A DNA stretch of 36,879 bases, taken from contig JANYDK010000067.1 of the NCBI GenBank assembly GCA_025363655.1, positions 1 to 36,879 of the forward strand, written 5' to 3'. The stretch is from Deltaproteobacteria bacterium (GTDB lineage Bacteria; Myxococcota_A; Polyangia; Polyangiales; JADJMO01). The notes under the pieces are model-generated. The model did no database searches, was not told the DNA's origin, and saw nothing but the letters and a program-made list of their open reading frames with translations. Below, piece by piece: positions 16,918 through 24,777 of this stretch; position 1 is the stretch's first letter; each line of letters opens with the position of its first letter. The position numbers and the translations under genes are program-made.

Positions 16918-18072
16918 TCACGCGTCGAGCATCTCCGACATGAAGTGCACGAGCTCCAGCGTCGCCATCATTCCGCCTTCGTCCCCGAGCTCGGCGTGGC
17001 CAATCTTCGGCGTCACGAGCAAGTGCACTTCACCGGTTTTTTCCGCTTCGATCGCAGCAAACCGCGCTTCCGAGGGCGGAACGACGTTGTCGTGCGCTCC
17101 ATGAAGAAGGAAGACGGGCACCGGGATGAGATCCATGTGACCGATCGCCGAAGCCTCGAGCATCGTCTTCTCCAGGTCGGGCATGGCGGCGCGCAACTTC
17201 GGCGCGAGCGCCTGGGTGTCGCGGCGGAAGATGCGCTCGAAGACGGCGCGCCCCTCGGGAGAGAGGTGCAAGGCCTCCTGCCAGGCGAGCGGATAGGTCT
17301 CGTGGAGGAACGCGCGAACGGCGCGACGGAGCCACGGGGCATCTTCGGCAGAGACGAATCGTTCGGGAGCGCCGTAGACGAGGACCGCCATTCCGTAGTC
17401 GTGGGCGCGCATCGGCACGTCGCCATCAGGGGTTTCGGCGACGTCGCTGGCGAAGAAGCGGGCGACGCGGCGCATGTCGTGATGACCGCCGATCGAGACC
17501 ACGTAGGCGAGATCGGCTGAAACGACCGGCTCTTCGGCGACGCGAAGCGAGAGCCCACCGCCGAAGCTGACGCCCATCAAACCAACGCCACCCGGCGCCA
17601 CCAGATCACGGCGCGCCGCGAGCCAGTGCACCGACGCCCGGAGCGTCTCGAGGTTCGAGGGATCGTCGACGTGATAATCGGCGAGCGCGGAGAGCTCGGG
17701 CGTGAGGACGACGAGGCCGCTCTCGGCCATCGATCGCGCGAGCCCGACGAGGCGCGGTTCGTCGATGCCGAGGTGATGCACGCCATGCGCGAGCACCACG
17801 CCACGCGGCGGCGTGAGCGAAGGCCACGAGGTCGTCGGCAGATAGATGCGCGCGCGAATCGGCGGCGACGTGGCTTCGGGCGCCTGCGGGAGGGTGAACG
17901 TCCCGCTGTCGACGTCGACGAACGAAGGCAGCGGCGAAGGACCGGCGAGCCGAAGCAAATGCGCCGCCGCGCGCACCTGGCGGAAGGCGAATGGAACGAG
18001 GAGCGCGAACAGGATCACGAAGCCGAGGAGGAGACGACGACGCAGACGACCAGCGGACGCGCGCTTTGCCAT
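16918..18072 (-). CDS. membrane-anchored alpha/beta hydrolase
   Basis: 384 residues from ATG 18072, chosen because it puts an Arg-rich stretch and one TM/signal-anchor segment (LLLGFVILFALLVPFAF, about 14-30) at the N-terminus; the frame stays open upstream. The hydrolase domain has the oxyanion region VVLAHGVHH, nucleophile Ser169 in GVSFGGG, the acid Asp in LLHGAHDNVVPP and the His in PKIGHAEL, so the triad is complete. The substrate is unknown; the fold resembles dienelactone-hydrolase or esterase proteins. It is divergent from another alpha/beta hydrolase across a 217-bp gap holding a 16-bp palindrome. Confidence 0.8.
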   Translation of the reverse strand: MAKRASAGRLRRRLLLGFVILFALLVPFAFRQVRAAAHLLRLAGPSPLPSFVDVDSGTFTLPQAPEATSPPIRARIYLPTTSWPSLTPPRGVVLAHGVHHLGIDEPRLVGLARSMAESGLVVLTPELSALADYHVDDPSNLETLRASVHWLAARRDLVAPGGVGLMGVSFGGGLSLRVAEEPVVSADLAYVVSIGGHHDMRRVARFFASDVAETPDGDVPMRAHDYGMAVLVYGAPERFVSAEDAPWLRRAVRAFLHETYPLAWQEALHLSPEGRAVFERIFRRDTQALAPKLRAAMPDLEKTMLEASAIGHMDLIPVPVFLLHGAHDNVVPPSEARFAAIEAEKTGEVHLLVTPKIGHAELGDEGGMMATLELVHFMSEMLDA

Positions 18073-18152
18073 GGCGGCATTGACGTTCGATGCCGGCACT
18101 TCGTTCCCGCGGCCGATTTCGTTCTCTTCGCGACGGAACCGATCGTCGACGC

Positions 18153-18168
18153 GAAAATGGCCATTTTC
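18153..18168. promoter_or_regulatory. 16-bp perfect palindrome between divergent hydrolase genes
   Basis: GAAAATGGCCATTTTC is exactly self-complementary and AT-rich in an otherwise GC-rich gap. It lies 81 bp upstream of the minus-strand hydrolase start and 122 bp upstream of the plus-strand one, a good place for a dimeric repressor or activator to control both. No regulator gene is adjacent. Confidence 0.45.
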
Positions 18169-18289
18169 ATGGCCGATCGGTGATCGGTCGCGACAAACGT
18201 CGGCTCGAGGCGACGATTGGACGACCATGTTTTGCGCTCCTGTCGAAGCATGTCGCGGGACGTGCGCGCCGCGGCTAAGCTCCGGCGCC

Positions 18290-19138
18290 ATGTCGGTCAG
18301 CACCCGCGAAGAAGGAACGCTCGCGCAGCGCGCAGTCTCGGCGCCGTCCCTCTCGTTTCGCACCGTCGTCCCCGAAGGCGCCAAGCTCGGCGTGGTGCTC
18401 GTCCACGGATACGGCGAGCACCAAGGGCGATACCGCGAGGTCGTCGCGCGCTGGGTCGACAAGGGCGTGGCGGTCATCAGCTACGATCAACGCGGTCACG
18501 GCTGGTCGGAAGGCCCGCGCGGCCACTGCGATCGCTTCTCCGACTACCTCGAAGACGCCGCCGACATCCTCGCCAAGTTCCGCGAGCGCACCAGCGACCT
18601 TCCGCTCTTCCTCTTCGGTCACAGCTTCGGCGGCCTCGTCGCCGCCAGCTTCGCGTTGACGTTGCCGCACGCGTTCAAGGGCCTTGCCCTCAGCTCGCCG
18701 TTTTTCGGGCTCGCGCTCGAGGTGCCTGCCGTGAAGCGCGTCGCCGGTCAGCTCTTCTCGCGCATTCTTCCGACGCTCTCGCTCCCGACCGAGATCTCCG
18801 GCACCGACGTCACCCACGATCCGGCGATCGCGCGCCTCTACGAGAACGATCCGCTCGTGAACAAGGTCGCAACCGCGCGGTGGTTCACCGAGACGCAGGC
18901 CGCCCAGCGCGATCTCTACGCGCGCGCCGCGCAGATTCGTCTGCCCGTCGTCTGCATCCAGGCCGGCGCCGACAAGCTGGTGAGCGCGGCCACCTCGCGG
19001 ACCATCTTCGACCGCATGGGCAGCACCGACAAGAAGTTCGAGGAGCGCGCTGGGCTCTTCCATGAAATCCTCAACGAGCCGAAGGTCGGAATGGAAATCG
19101 CCGATCAATTCGCCGATTGGATGCTGGCGCACGTCTGA
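18290..19138 (+). CDS. monoacylglycerol-lipase-like alpha/beta hydrolase
   Basis: 282 residues from ATG 18290. The monoglyceride lipase/lysophospholipase (Hydrolase_4) pattern is complete: VVLVHGYGEHQGRY (oxyanion loop with the family's HGxxEH), SYDQRGHGWSEGPRGH, nucleophile Ser112 in FGHSFGG, the Asp in IQAGADKLV and the His in GLFHEILNE. It has no signal peptide, so it is probably a cytoplasmic or membrane-associated serine hydrolase acting on mono- or lysoglycerolipids. Substrate by homology only. Divergent from the anchored hydrolase gene, with which it may share regulation. Confidence 0.85.
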   Translation: MSVSTREEGTLAQRAVSAPSLSFRTVVPEGAKLGVVLVHGYGEHQGRYREVVARWVDKGVAVISYDQRGHGWSEGPRGHCDRFSDYLEDAADILAKFRERTSDLPLFLFGHSFGGLVAASFALTLPHAFKGLALSSPFFGLALEVPAVKRVAGQLFSRILPTLSLPTEISGTDVTHDPAIARLYENDPLVNKVATARWFTETQAAQRDLYARAAQIRLPVVCIQAGADKLVSAATSRTIFDRMGSTDKKFEERAGLFHEILNEPKVGMEIADQFADWMLAHV

Positions 19139-19153
19139 GCCTGCCCCGGTTCC

Positions 19154-19193
19154 CGAGCGCTAACGAGCGCTACCGAGCGCGAACGAACGCGTG
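19154..19193. repeat. four 10-bp tandem repeats upstream of recQ
   Basis: Units CGAGCGCTAA, CGAGCGCTAC, CGAGCGCGAA and CGAACGCGTG follow head to tail in the 112-bp gap between the lipase-like gene and recQ. Spacing near one helical turn could allow cooperative protein binding on one DNA face, but slippage is an equally good explanation. Confidence 0.4.
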
Positions 19194-19250
19194 CGCACGC
19201 AACCGGCGAGATTCTCCTGCCGAGCGCGGGGCATGTTAGAGAACCTCTCC

Positions 19251-21185
19251 ATGGCGATCGCCCCGCGCGCGCCGCAGCCGCCGCCCCTCCCGCCGTCGTA
19301 CGACATCGACACGGTGCTCCGTGAGCGCTTCGGGCTCGATTCCTTCCGACCGGGTCAGCGCGAGGCCATCGAGACGCTCCTCGGCGATCGAGGCCGCGTG
19401 CTCCTGGTCGCGCCCACCGGCGGCGGAAAATCGCTCACCTATCAACTTCCGGCCACGGTGCTGCCGGGGCTCACCATCGTCATCTCGCCGCTCGTGGCGC
19501 TGATGGAAGATCAGGTGCGCGGTCTCTCTGCGCGCGGCATTCCGGCGACGTTCCTCGCCTCGTCGATGGACATGTCGGAACGGCGCGCGCGCGAGCAGAT
19601 GGCGCGTCGGGGCGAGGTGAAGCTCCTCTACTGCGCGCCCGAGCGGCTCTCGTCGCAAGGCTTCGTCGACTTCCTCGCCGGCTGTGACGTCGAGCTGGTG
19701 GCCATCGACGAGGCGCACTGCATCTCGCAATGGGGCCACGATTTCCGGCCTGAATACCTCCGCCTCGGCGAGCTCCTCGACCGCGTGCGCCCGCCTCGGG
19801 TGCTCGCTTGCACCGCCACCGCGACGCCCCGCGTGCGCGACGAAATTCGCGAGCGGCTCGGCCTCGACGCGGCCGCCGAGTTCGTCCGTGGCTTCGCGCG
19901 CGAGAACCTGCACCTCGCCGCGAAGACCATCGACGGCAAGAAGGACGGACGACGCCTCCTCCACCAAGCGCTCCGCGACGTCATCGGAACGCCCGCCAAG
20001 CCTACCGGGGCCTGCATCGTCTACGCGGCGACGCGCAAAGGCACCGACGAGCTCTCCGCCGAGCTCGCGCAAAAGGGCTGGAATGCAGCCGGATATCACG
20101 CCGGAATGGACGCCGATGCGCGCGCCTCGGTGAACGCGCGCTTCGCCTCGGGCAAGCTCGACGTCGTCGTCGCCACCAACGCCTTCGGGATGGGCATCGA
20201 TCGCTCCGACGTGCGCCTCGTCGTCCACGCGCAACCCCCCGCGTCGCTCGAGGCGTACTACCAAGAGGTCGGTCGCGCCGGTCGCGACGGCGAAGAGGCG
20301 CACGGGCTGCTTTTGTGCAGCGGATCCGACGTCGCGCTGCGGAGGCGGCTCTGCGAGTGGGGCATCGACGGACCGGCGCAGCCCGAGGTCGCGGCGCGCG
20401 CGTGGAACCTCTTCCGCGAGCTCCTTCGCTACCTCGACGCGGCGAGCTGTCGCCACGACTTCATCCTTCGTTACTTCGGCGACGAGCGCGAGGTCCTCGG
20501 CGGCTGCGGTCACTGCGACGTCTGCGGCGCGGTCGACGAAGGCGAAGACGAAGCGCGCGAAGACTCGGCAATCGTCGTGCGAAAAGCGCTCGCCGGCGTC
20601 GCCCGCGCCAAGCAACGCGCCGGCATCGTCGCCATCGGAGAGATGCTCTCCGGCGCCGACACCGAACGCACGCGCCGCTTCGGCTTCACCGCGCTCTCCA
20701 CCTTCGGCCTCCTCAAAGATCGCTCGAACGCCTTCGTTTTGGCGGTTCTGCGCTCGCTCCTGGCCGCCGGTTGGATCGATCTCACGACCCACGAGCACCC
20801 CGTCCCGTACATCACCAAGGCCGGCTGGGAAGTGATGACCGGCACCGGCCCGGTGCGCCTCCGCCTCCCCGATCCCGACGCGGACAAGCGGCGCGGCTCC
20901 ACGACCGAAAAGTCACGCAAACCCTCCGCCTCCGCAGCGACACGCCTCGCCAGCCTCTCCGCCGAAGACGCCGCCCTCTTCGAAGCGTTGCGCGTGCATC
21001 GCGCCGAGTGCGCCAAGAAGCGACGCTTGCCCTCGTACGTCGTCGCCCAAGACGCCACCCTCTTCGAAATCGCCCGCCATCGTCCGAAGAGCGAGACCGA
21101 GTTGCTCGCCATTCGCGGCATGGGCCCCCTCCGCGTCGAGAGCTACGGCACCGGCCTCCTCGAGGTCGTACGGAAACATTCCTGA
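19251..21185 (+). CDS. recQ: ATP-dependent DNA helicase RecQ
   Basis: 644 residues from ATG 19251; in-frame upstream starts at 19191 and 19233 would only add residues not typical of the family. Superfamily 2 motifs are complete: motif 0 FRPGQREAI, Walker A APTGGGKS (54-61), DEAH box 153-156 followed by the RecQ aromatic loop CISQWGHDFRPEY, motif III CTATATPR, motif V ATNAFGMGIDRSDVR and motif VI YYQEVGRAGRDG. The RecQ zinc-binding cysteines follow (CRHDF ... GGCGHCDVC), then a winged-helix domain and a C-terminal HRDC domain (ALRVHRAECAKKRRLP ... LLAIRGMG). The enzyme unwinds DNA 3' to 5' in recombination repair. Confidence 0.95.
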   Translation: MAIAPRAPQPPPLPPSYDIDTVLRERFGLDSFRPGQREAIETLLGDRGRVLLVAPTGGGKSLTYQLPATVLPGLTIVISPLVALMEDQVRGLSARGIPATFLASSMDMSERRAREQMARRGEVKLLYCAPERLSSQGFVDFLAGCDVELVAIDEAHCISQWGHDFRPEYLRLGELLDRVRPPRVLACTATATPRVRDEIRERLGLDAAAEFVRGFARENLHLAAKTIDGKKDGRRLLHQALRDVIGTPAKPTGACIVYAATRKGTDELSAELAQKGWNAAGYHAGMDADARASVNARFASGKLDVVVATNAFGMGIDRSDVRLVVHAQPPASLEAYYQEVGRAGRDGEEAHGLLLCSGSDVALRRRLCEWGIDGPAQPEVAARAWNLFRELLRYLDAASCRHDFILRYFGDEREVLGGCGHCDVCGAVDEGEDEAREDSAIVVRKALAGVARAKQRAGIVAIGEMLSGADTERTRRFGFTALSTFGLLKDRSNAFVLAVLRSLLAAGWIDLTTHEHPVPYITKAGWEVMTGTGPVRLRLPDPDADKRRGSTTEKSRKPSASAATRLASLSAEDAALFEALRVHRAECAKKRRLPSYVVAQDATLFEIARHRPKSETELLAIRGMGPLRVESYGTGLLEVVRKHS

Positions 21186-21219
21186 GGCCCCCTACCCCAG
21201 CCCTTCCCCCGCCAGCGCT

Positions 21220-22149
21220 CTAGTCCGTGAGAAACCCGACGAAGCGTTCGCCGATTTGGTGCCCGAAAAATAGCCACTCCAGCGCGGCGAGGATGAGGAA
21301 CGGACCGAACGCGATACGCGCGCCCGCGACGCCGGGTTCGGGCGGCAATGCGACGGGATCGTCTTCCGGATCGAGCGGGTCGCCTTCGGCTTCGGCGGCT
21401 TCGCGTTCGGCGATGACCGATTCGGGCTCTTCGATTTTGCCTTTGCGGGCGAGGACGACGATGGCTGCGAGGGTGCCTTGGATCGAGCCGGCGAAGAGCG
21501 CGAAGAGGACGCCTTGCCAGCCGAACCAGGCGCCGACGAGCGCGAGGAGCTTGGCATCGCCGAGGCCCATGCCCTGTTTTCCGCGGACGAGGCGGTAGAG
21601 GACGATGAACGGCAGGTAGATGACGAAGAAGCCGACCATGAGGCCGATCGCCGAGCGCGCGAGCCCGACCTCGGGACGCAGCGTAGACGAGAGGAGCGCG
21701 AAGATCGCCCCGCCGATGGTGATTTGGTTGGGAAGGAACATGTGATCGAGATCGATGAACGCCGCCGCGAGGAGCGCATGGGCGAGGGCCATGTCGGCGA
21801 GCGCGCGGGCGACGAGCGGTAAAACAGGGCTCGAAGGGTGCGCTCGCAGCACCACCACCTCGACGACGGCCCAAGCGAGGACGCCGCCGAGGAGCTCGAC
21901 GAACGGATAACGCGGCGAGATGGTCGCCCCACAACAGCGCGCGCGGCCGCGGAGGAGCAGCCACGACACGAGCGGGATGTTGTCGTACCCGGCGATCGGC
22001 TTGCCGCAGGCGCAGTGCGACGCCGGCGTGACCACGCTCTCTTCGCGCGGCACGCGCCAGATGACCACGTTGAGGAAACTGCCGACGAGGAGCCCGAGCA
22101 GGATCGCGAACGTGCGGAGCAGCCACGGTGGGAGGTCGGCGAGGATCAT
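21220..22149 (-). CDS. pilD: type IV prepilin peptidase/N-methyltransferase
   Basis: 309 residues, polytopic. The N-terminal cytoplasmic methyltransferase region has GSFLNVVIWRVPRE, a zinc-type cysteine set in SHCACGKPI and RARCCG, and ISPRYPFVELLGG. The aspartic peptidase motifs of the GxGD family are present: AAFIDLDHMFLPN (first Asp) and GMGLGDAKLLALVGAWFGW (GxGD). About 50 hydrophilic acidic residues (EEPESVIAEREA...) are inserted between two late TM helices and are not usual. It cleaves prepilin leaders and methylates the new N-terminus for type IV pili or type II secretion pseudopili. No pilin gene is adjacent. Confidence 0.92.
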   Translation of the reverse strand: MILADLPPWLLRTFAILLGLLVGSFLNVVIWRVPREESVVTPASHCACGKPIAGYDNIPLVSWLLLRGRARCCGATISPRYPFVELLGGVLAWAVVEVVVLRAHPSSPVLPLVARALADMALAHALLAAAFIDLDHMFLPNQITIGGAIFALLSSTLRPEVGLARSAIGLMVGFFVIYLPFIVLYRLVRGKQGMGLGDAKLLALVGAWFGWQGVLFALFAGSIQGTLAAIVVLARKGKIEEPESVIAEREAAEAEGDPLDPEDDPVALPPEPGVAGARIAFGPFLILAALEWLFFGHQIGERFVGFLTD

Positions 22150-22305
22150 GCGCGAAGGACCGCCATCGTACCCAAGTCACCAGAGGGCGGATCTTTCCGT
22201 GCGAAAAGCGTCACGCAGCGCGTCGTTACGTTTTGCATAGCCTCATGATGGGAATGTGTTTGCTGGGGTGCGCGCGGGCTCCGAGCAGGAGTACCATGCG
22301 CGTCG

Positions 22306-23754
22306 ATGTTCGAATCCGCTTCCCCACCACGTCCGGCCCCGCTTCGTCGCGCTAAAATCGTCTGCACCGTCGGGCCGGCGTCGAGCACGCCCGAGCAACT
22401 CGACGCCTTGATCGCCGCCGGCATGGACGTCGCGCGGCTCAACTTCTCCCACGGCACCCACGAAGAGCACCGCGCGCGTCTCACCAACGTGCGCGCCGCC
22501 GCCGCGCGTGCGAAGCGCCCCGTCGCGGTCCTCCAAGATCTCTGCGGCCCGAAAATTCGAGCGGGAAACATGCCGGGCGGCGCCACCATCGTCGCCTCGC
22601 ACGATCAGGTGATCCTCGTCGAAGGTCACGAGCCTCCCTTCGAGGGCGCGATCCCCATCGGCTACGAAGGCCTCGCCGAGGACGTGCACGTCGGCGATCG
22701 CATCCTCATCGACGACGGTCGGGTGGCGATGCGCGTCGTCTCCATCGTCGGAGAGAAGGTCAATTGCGAGGTCGAGCAAGGCGGGCGCATCCAGAACCAC
22801 GCCGGCGTCTTCCTCCCGAGCCGCAGCCTCCGCATCGAGGCGCTCACCGAGAAAGACAAAGGCGATCTCGAGTTCGGCCTCTCCATCGGCGTCGACTACG
22901 TCGGCCTCTCGTTCGTCCGTCACGCCAAGGACGTCGAGCAGCTGCGCGAAATCTGCGAAGCATGGGGCCGCCCGACGCCGATCGTCGCCAAGATCGAGAC
23001 CCCGTCGGCCATCGACAACCTCGACGCCATCGTCCGTGCGTCCGACGCGGTGATGGTCGCGCGTGGCGATCTCGCGGTCGAGCTCTCGCCCGAGCAAGTC
23101 CCGGTGCTGCAGAAGCGCATCCTCGCGGTGGCGCGTCGTCATCGTCGTCCGGTCATCGTCGCCACCGAGATGCTGCAATCGATGGTCAAGTCGACGCGCC
23201 CGACGCGCGCCGAAGCCACCGACGTCGCCTCGGCGGTCTACGACGGCGCCGACGCGGTGATGCTCTCGGCCGAGACCGCCAGCGGCGATCATCCGTCGCT
23301 CGTCGTCGAGATGATGGCCAAGATCATTTTGATGGCCGAGGGCTCGCCTTACTACTCGCCGCCCGTCGACGTGCTCGAGCACGGAAAAACCAGCGTTCCC
23401 GAGAGCCTCGCGCGCAACGCCTGCGACATCGCGGTCGAGGTCAAAGCTCGCCTGGTGGTCGCCCTCACGCACAGCGGCGACACCGCGCGGCTCGTCTCCA
23501 AAGGGCGACCGAGCGTGCCGATCGTCGCCTTCTCACCGATTGAAACCACACGTCGTCGACTCGCGCTCGTTTGGGGCGTGGTCCCGCGCAACATCGCGCT
23601 GATGAAGACCGAAGAGGAAATTCTCAACCTCGCCTCGGCCTCGCTCGTCGGCATGGGCCTCTGCGTGCCGGGCGATCGCGTCGTCATGGTCTACGGCGCG
23701 CCGCTCAACGTCAAAGGCACGACCAACGTGGTCCGGGTTCACGAGATTCGTTAG
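22306..23754 (+). CDS. pyk: pyruvate kinase
   Basis: 482 residues, normal family length. It starts with AKIVCTVGPASSTPEQLDALIAAGMDVARLNFSHG in spirit: the KIVCTVGPAS and ARLNFSHG motifs are intact. QDLCGPKIR, the catalytic Lys in VAKIETPSAIDNLD, the metal-binding MVARGDLAVEL, and the MLQSMVKSTRPTRAEATDV and GADAVMLSAETASG segments follow. The C-terminal alpha/beta regulatory domain contains LTHSGDTARLVS. It converts phosphoenolpyruvate and ADP to pyruvate and ATP in the cytoplasm. The start ATG 22306 is supported by the short N-terminus before the first strand. A hairpin terminator follows the stop. Confidence 0.97.
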   Translation: MFESASPPRPAPLRRAKIVCTVGPASSTPEQLDALIAAGMDVARLNFSHGTHEEHRARLTNVRAAAARAKRPVAVLQDLCGPKIRAGNMPGGATIVASHDQVILVEGHEPPFEGAIPIGYEGLAEDVHVGDRILIDDGRVAMRVVSIVGEKVNCEVEQGGRIQNHAGVFLPSRSLRIEALTEKDKGDLEFGLSIGVDYVGLSFVRHAKDVEQLREICEAWGRPTPIVAKIETPSAIDNLDAIVRASDAVMVARGDLAVELSPEQVPVLQKRILAVARRHRRPVIVATEMLQSMVKSTRPTRAEATDVASAVYDGADAVMLSAETASGDHPSLVVEMMAKIILMAEGSPYYSPPVDVLEHGKTSVPESLARNACDIAVEVKARLVVALTHSGDTARLVSKGRPSVPIVAFSPIETTRRRLALVWGVVPRNIALMKTEEEILNLASASLVGMGLCVPGDRVVMVYGAPLNVKGTTNVVRVHEIR

Positions 23755-23775
23755 ATCGGCTTGCTGACTGTCGCA

Positions 23776-23808
23776 CGGGCTTTGTCGCGCAGGAGCGCGA
23801 AAAGCCCG
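23776..23808 (+). terminator. hairpin downstream of pyruvate kinase
   Basis: The arm CGGGCTTT-g-TCGCGC (23776-23790) pairs with GCGCGA-AAAGCCCG (23795-23808) around the loop AGGA: 14 base pairs with one bulged G, starting 22 bp after the pyk stop. The following bases (CTCCGATTTCG) are only weakly U-rich, so it is a probable rather than certain intrinsic terminator. Confidence 0.65.
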
Positions 23809-23835
23809 CTCCGATTTCGAACTAGACACTCTCAT

Positions 23836-23853
23836 CCCCGGCCGTCGCCGGGG
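23836..23853. terminator. short GC-rich hairpin
   Basis: CCCCGGC, a CGTC loop, GCCGGGG: a perfect 7-bp stem between the pyk terminator and the hairpin at 23864. It has no U-tract on the plus strand. Read on the minus strand it would directly follow the 29-codon ORF at 23860-23949 and could end that transcript. Confidence 0.35.
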
Positions 23854-23859
23854 CCCCTG

Positions 23860-23949
23860 TCAGTCATCGAAGCGACGGCGAACGAGGCTCCTCGCCGTCG
23901 CTTCCGATGATTTTTGCGTCGTCATCTTTTCACTGCGGTTCGTCGTCAT
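23860..23949 (-). CDS. small ORF, 29 residues, with consensus Shine-Dalgarno
   Basis: ATG at 23949 is preceded by AGGAGGTG (complement of 23952-23959), a perfect 8-nt complement to the 16S rRNA 3' end, ending 2 nt before the start; few genes in this window have a site as good. The peptide begins MTTNRSEKMTTQKSSEAT and ends in SLVRRRFDD, so it is hydrophilic, Ser/Thr-rich and basic with an acidic end and no Cys or TM segment. No known family. The last third of the ORF also forms one arm of the long hairpin at 23864-23910. It may be a real small protein or a regulatory leader; conservation has not been tested. Confidence 0.45.
   Translation of the reverse strand: MTTNRSEKMTTQKSSEATARSLVRRRFDD
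23864..23915 (+). terminator. long hairpin followed by T5
   Basis: TCATCGAAGCGACGGCGA (23864-23881) pairs with 23892-23910 over 18 bp with a single bulged base; a 10-nt loop separates the arms and TTTTT follows at 23911-23915. On the plus strand this is a textbook intrinsic terminator, perhaps a second stop for pyk read-through. On the minus strand the same bases encode most of the small ORF. Confidence 0.6.
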
Positions 23950-24401
23950 GACACCTCCTCGGTGATCGTCCTGGCGCACGCTGCCTCGTCTCGGGAACGT
24001 CGCGCGCCGTCTCTCGTGTCGGTTGCAAGGCGGTTGCAAGGCGGTTGCAAGTACCGCAACGGCCCCTCCTAGACGGAGATTCCAGGCCTCGCAGCGTTTG
24101 CCAACATGTCGTGCGCGATGCAGCCGACGGTCATCTCGTCACGGCTCGAGACGCGAGTCGCATCACTTTTTGCCAACGTGCTCGCACCCGCTGGCGCTCT
24201 TCGCGAGGCGCGTTACACTCGATGAGTCGACGTCGAAGCAACTGCCTCGCGTCGATGGCTCTCGAGAAGGGAATCCCCTGGGCTCATCCACGGAGCGAGC
24301 ACGCTCCGCCTCGCGACCCGACACGATGCGAACGCGCGCTCCGGCCAGCCTCTTGGACTGACCCCACCGCGCGCCGGCCCAGCCGGAGGAGGAGACACAT
24401 C
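23950..24401. other. gap with no convincing gene
   Basis: Apart from the 11-bp tandem repeats at 24021-24052, I see only two similar short elements, GTTTGCCAACATG near 24098 and TTTTGCCAACGTG near 24168, about 70 bp apart. These could be half-sites for one regulator. Longer open frames here lack ribosome sites and have shadow-like composition. Promoters for the small ORFs presumably lie here, but no clear -35/-10 pair was found. Confidence 0.4.
24021..24052. repeat. three 11-bp tandem repeats (GGTTGCAAGGC)
   Basis: GGTTGCAAGGC occurs at 24021, 24032 and 24043 (the last copy lacks its final bases). Each contains the palindromic core TTGCAA. The 11-bp spacing is one helical turn, so the cores would face the same side of the DNA. 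It lies in the gap between the two divergently oriented small ORFs. Confidence 0.55.
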
Positions 24402-24446
24402 ATGCAAAGTACCCGTGGCCTCGAGCTCGAGGGTCCGGTCAGCTAG
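24402..24446 (+). CDS. 14-residue small ORF, possible leader peptide
   Basis: ATG 24402 follows GGAGGAGGAGA, with GGAGG at 24388-24392 and an ideal 9-nt spacing. The peptide is MQSTRGLELEGPVS, then TAG. Six short hairpins and a strong terminator follow before the kinase gene at 24778, the arrangement of a leader peptide/attenuator. There is no run of one amino acid as in classic amino-acid operon leaders. Expression is inferred only from the ribosome site. Confidence 0.4.
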   Translation: MQSTRGLELEGPVS

Positions 24447-24449
24447 CGA

Positions 24450-24673
24450 GCGTGATCTCACGCGCCACGCGAAGAGAGTGACATCTGCACTCTCGGCAGA
24501 CCTGCAGTGTCTCCGAGTCTCATCACGACTGGCGCCCCGTAGCCGCGCAATCGGCTGCAACAAAACAGGCCCCCGTCGGACGTGAGTCTCCTCAGAGACG
24601 GACGCCTCCATGCATAGAGGCCGATGTACCGGTGGGGCGGGTGGCAAGAACGCCACCCGCCCTATCGCTTTTT
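24450..24673 (+). ncRNA. candidate structured leader RNA or small RNA
   Basis: Six local hairpins follow one another: GCGTG/CACGC at 24450-24463; CTCGG(c)AGAC/GTCTCCGAG at 24492-24517; AGCCG/CGGCT at 24541-24556; GTCTC/GAGAC at 24586-24599; GCCTC/GAGGC at 24604-24621; and the terminator stem at 24635-24662. No known riboswitch class was recognised. In GC-rich DNA 5-bp stems are common by chance, so the strength of the call comes from their density, the terminator at the end and the position between a small ORF and the kinase operon. Confidence 0.35.
24635..24673 (+). terminator. strong intrinsic terminator before the kinase gene
   Basis: GGGCGGGTGGC (24635-24645), loop AAGAAC, GCCACCCGCCC (24652-24662): a perfect 11-bp stem, followed by TATCGCTTTTT. 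It ends about 100 bp before the GTG start of the kinase gene. It must therefore terminate a transcript that starts within the 1-kb gap, or attenuate the kinase operon. Confidence 0.8.
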
Positions 24674-24777
24674 GTCCCACTCGATTTGCACCGAGATTCG
24701 TCCGTCCGCGCCTAAATCCAGGGTCGCGCTCCCCGCGAAGTCCCTTCTCGGGGTAGTCTGCGCAAGGAGGAGGGGTC

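Noticed and set aside
22300-22325. GTTCGAATCC resembling a tRNA T-loop
   Set aside because: The flanking bases cannot form a T-stem, no other tRNA arms are present, and it is the start of the pyruvate kinase gene.
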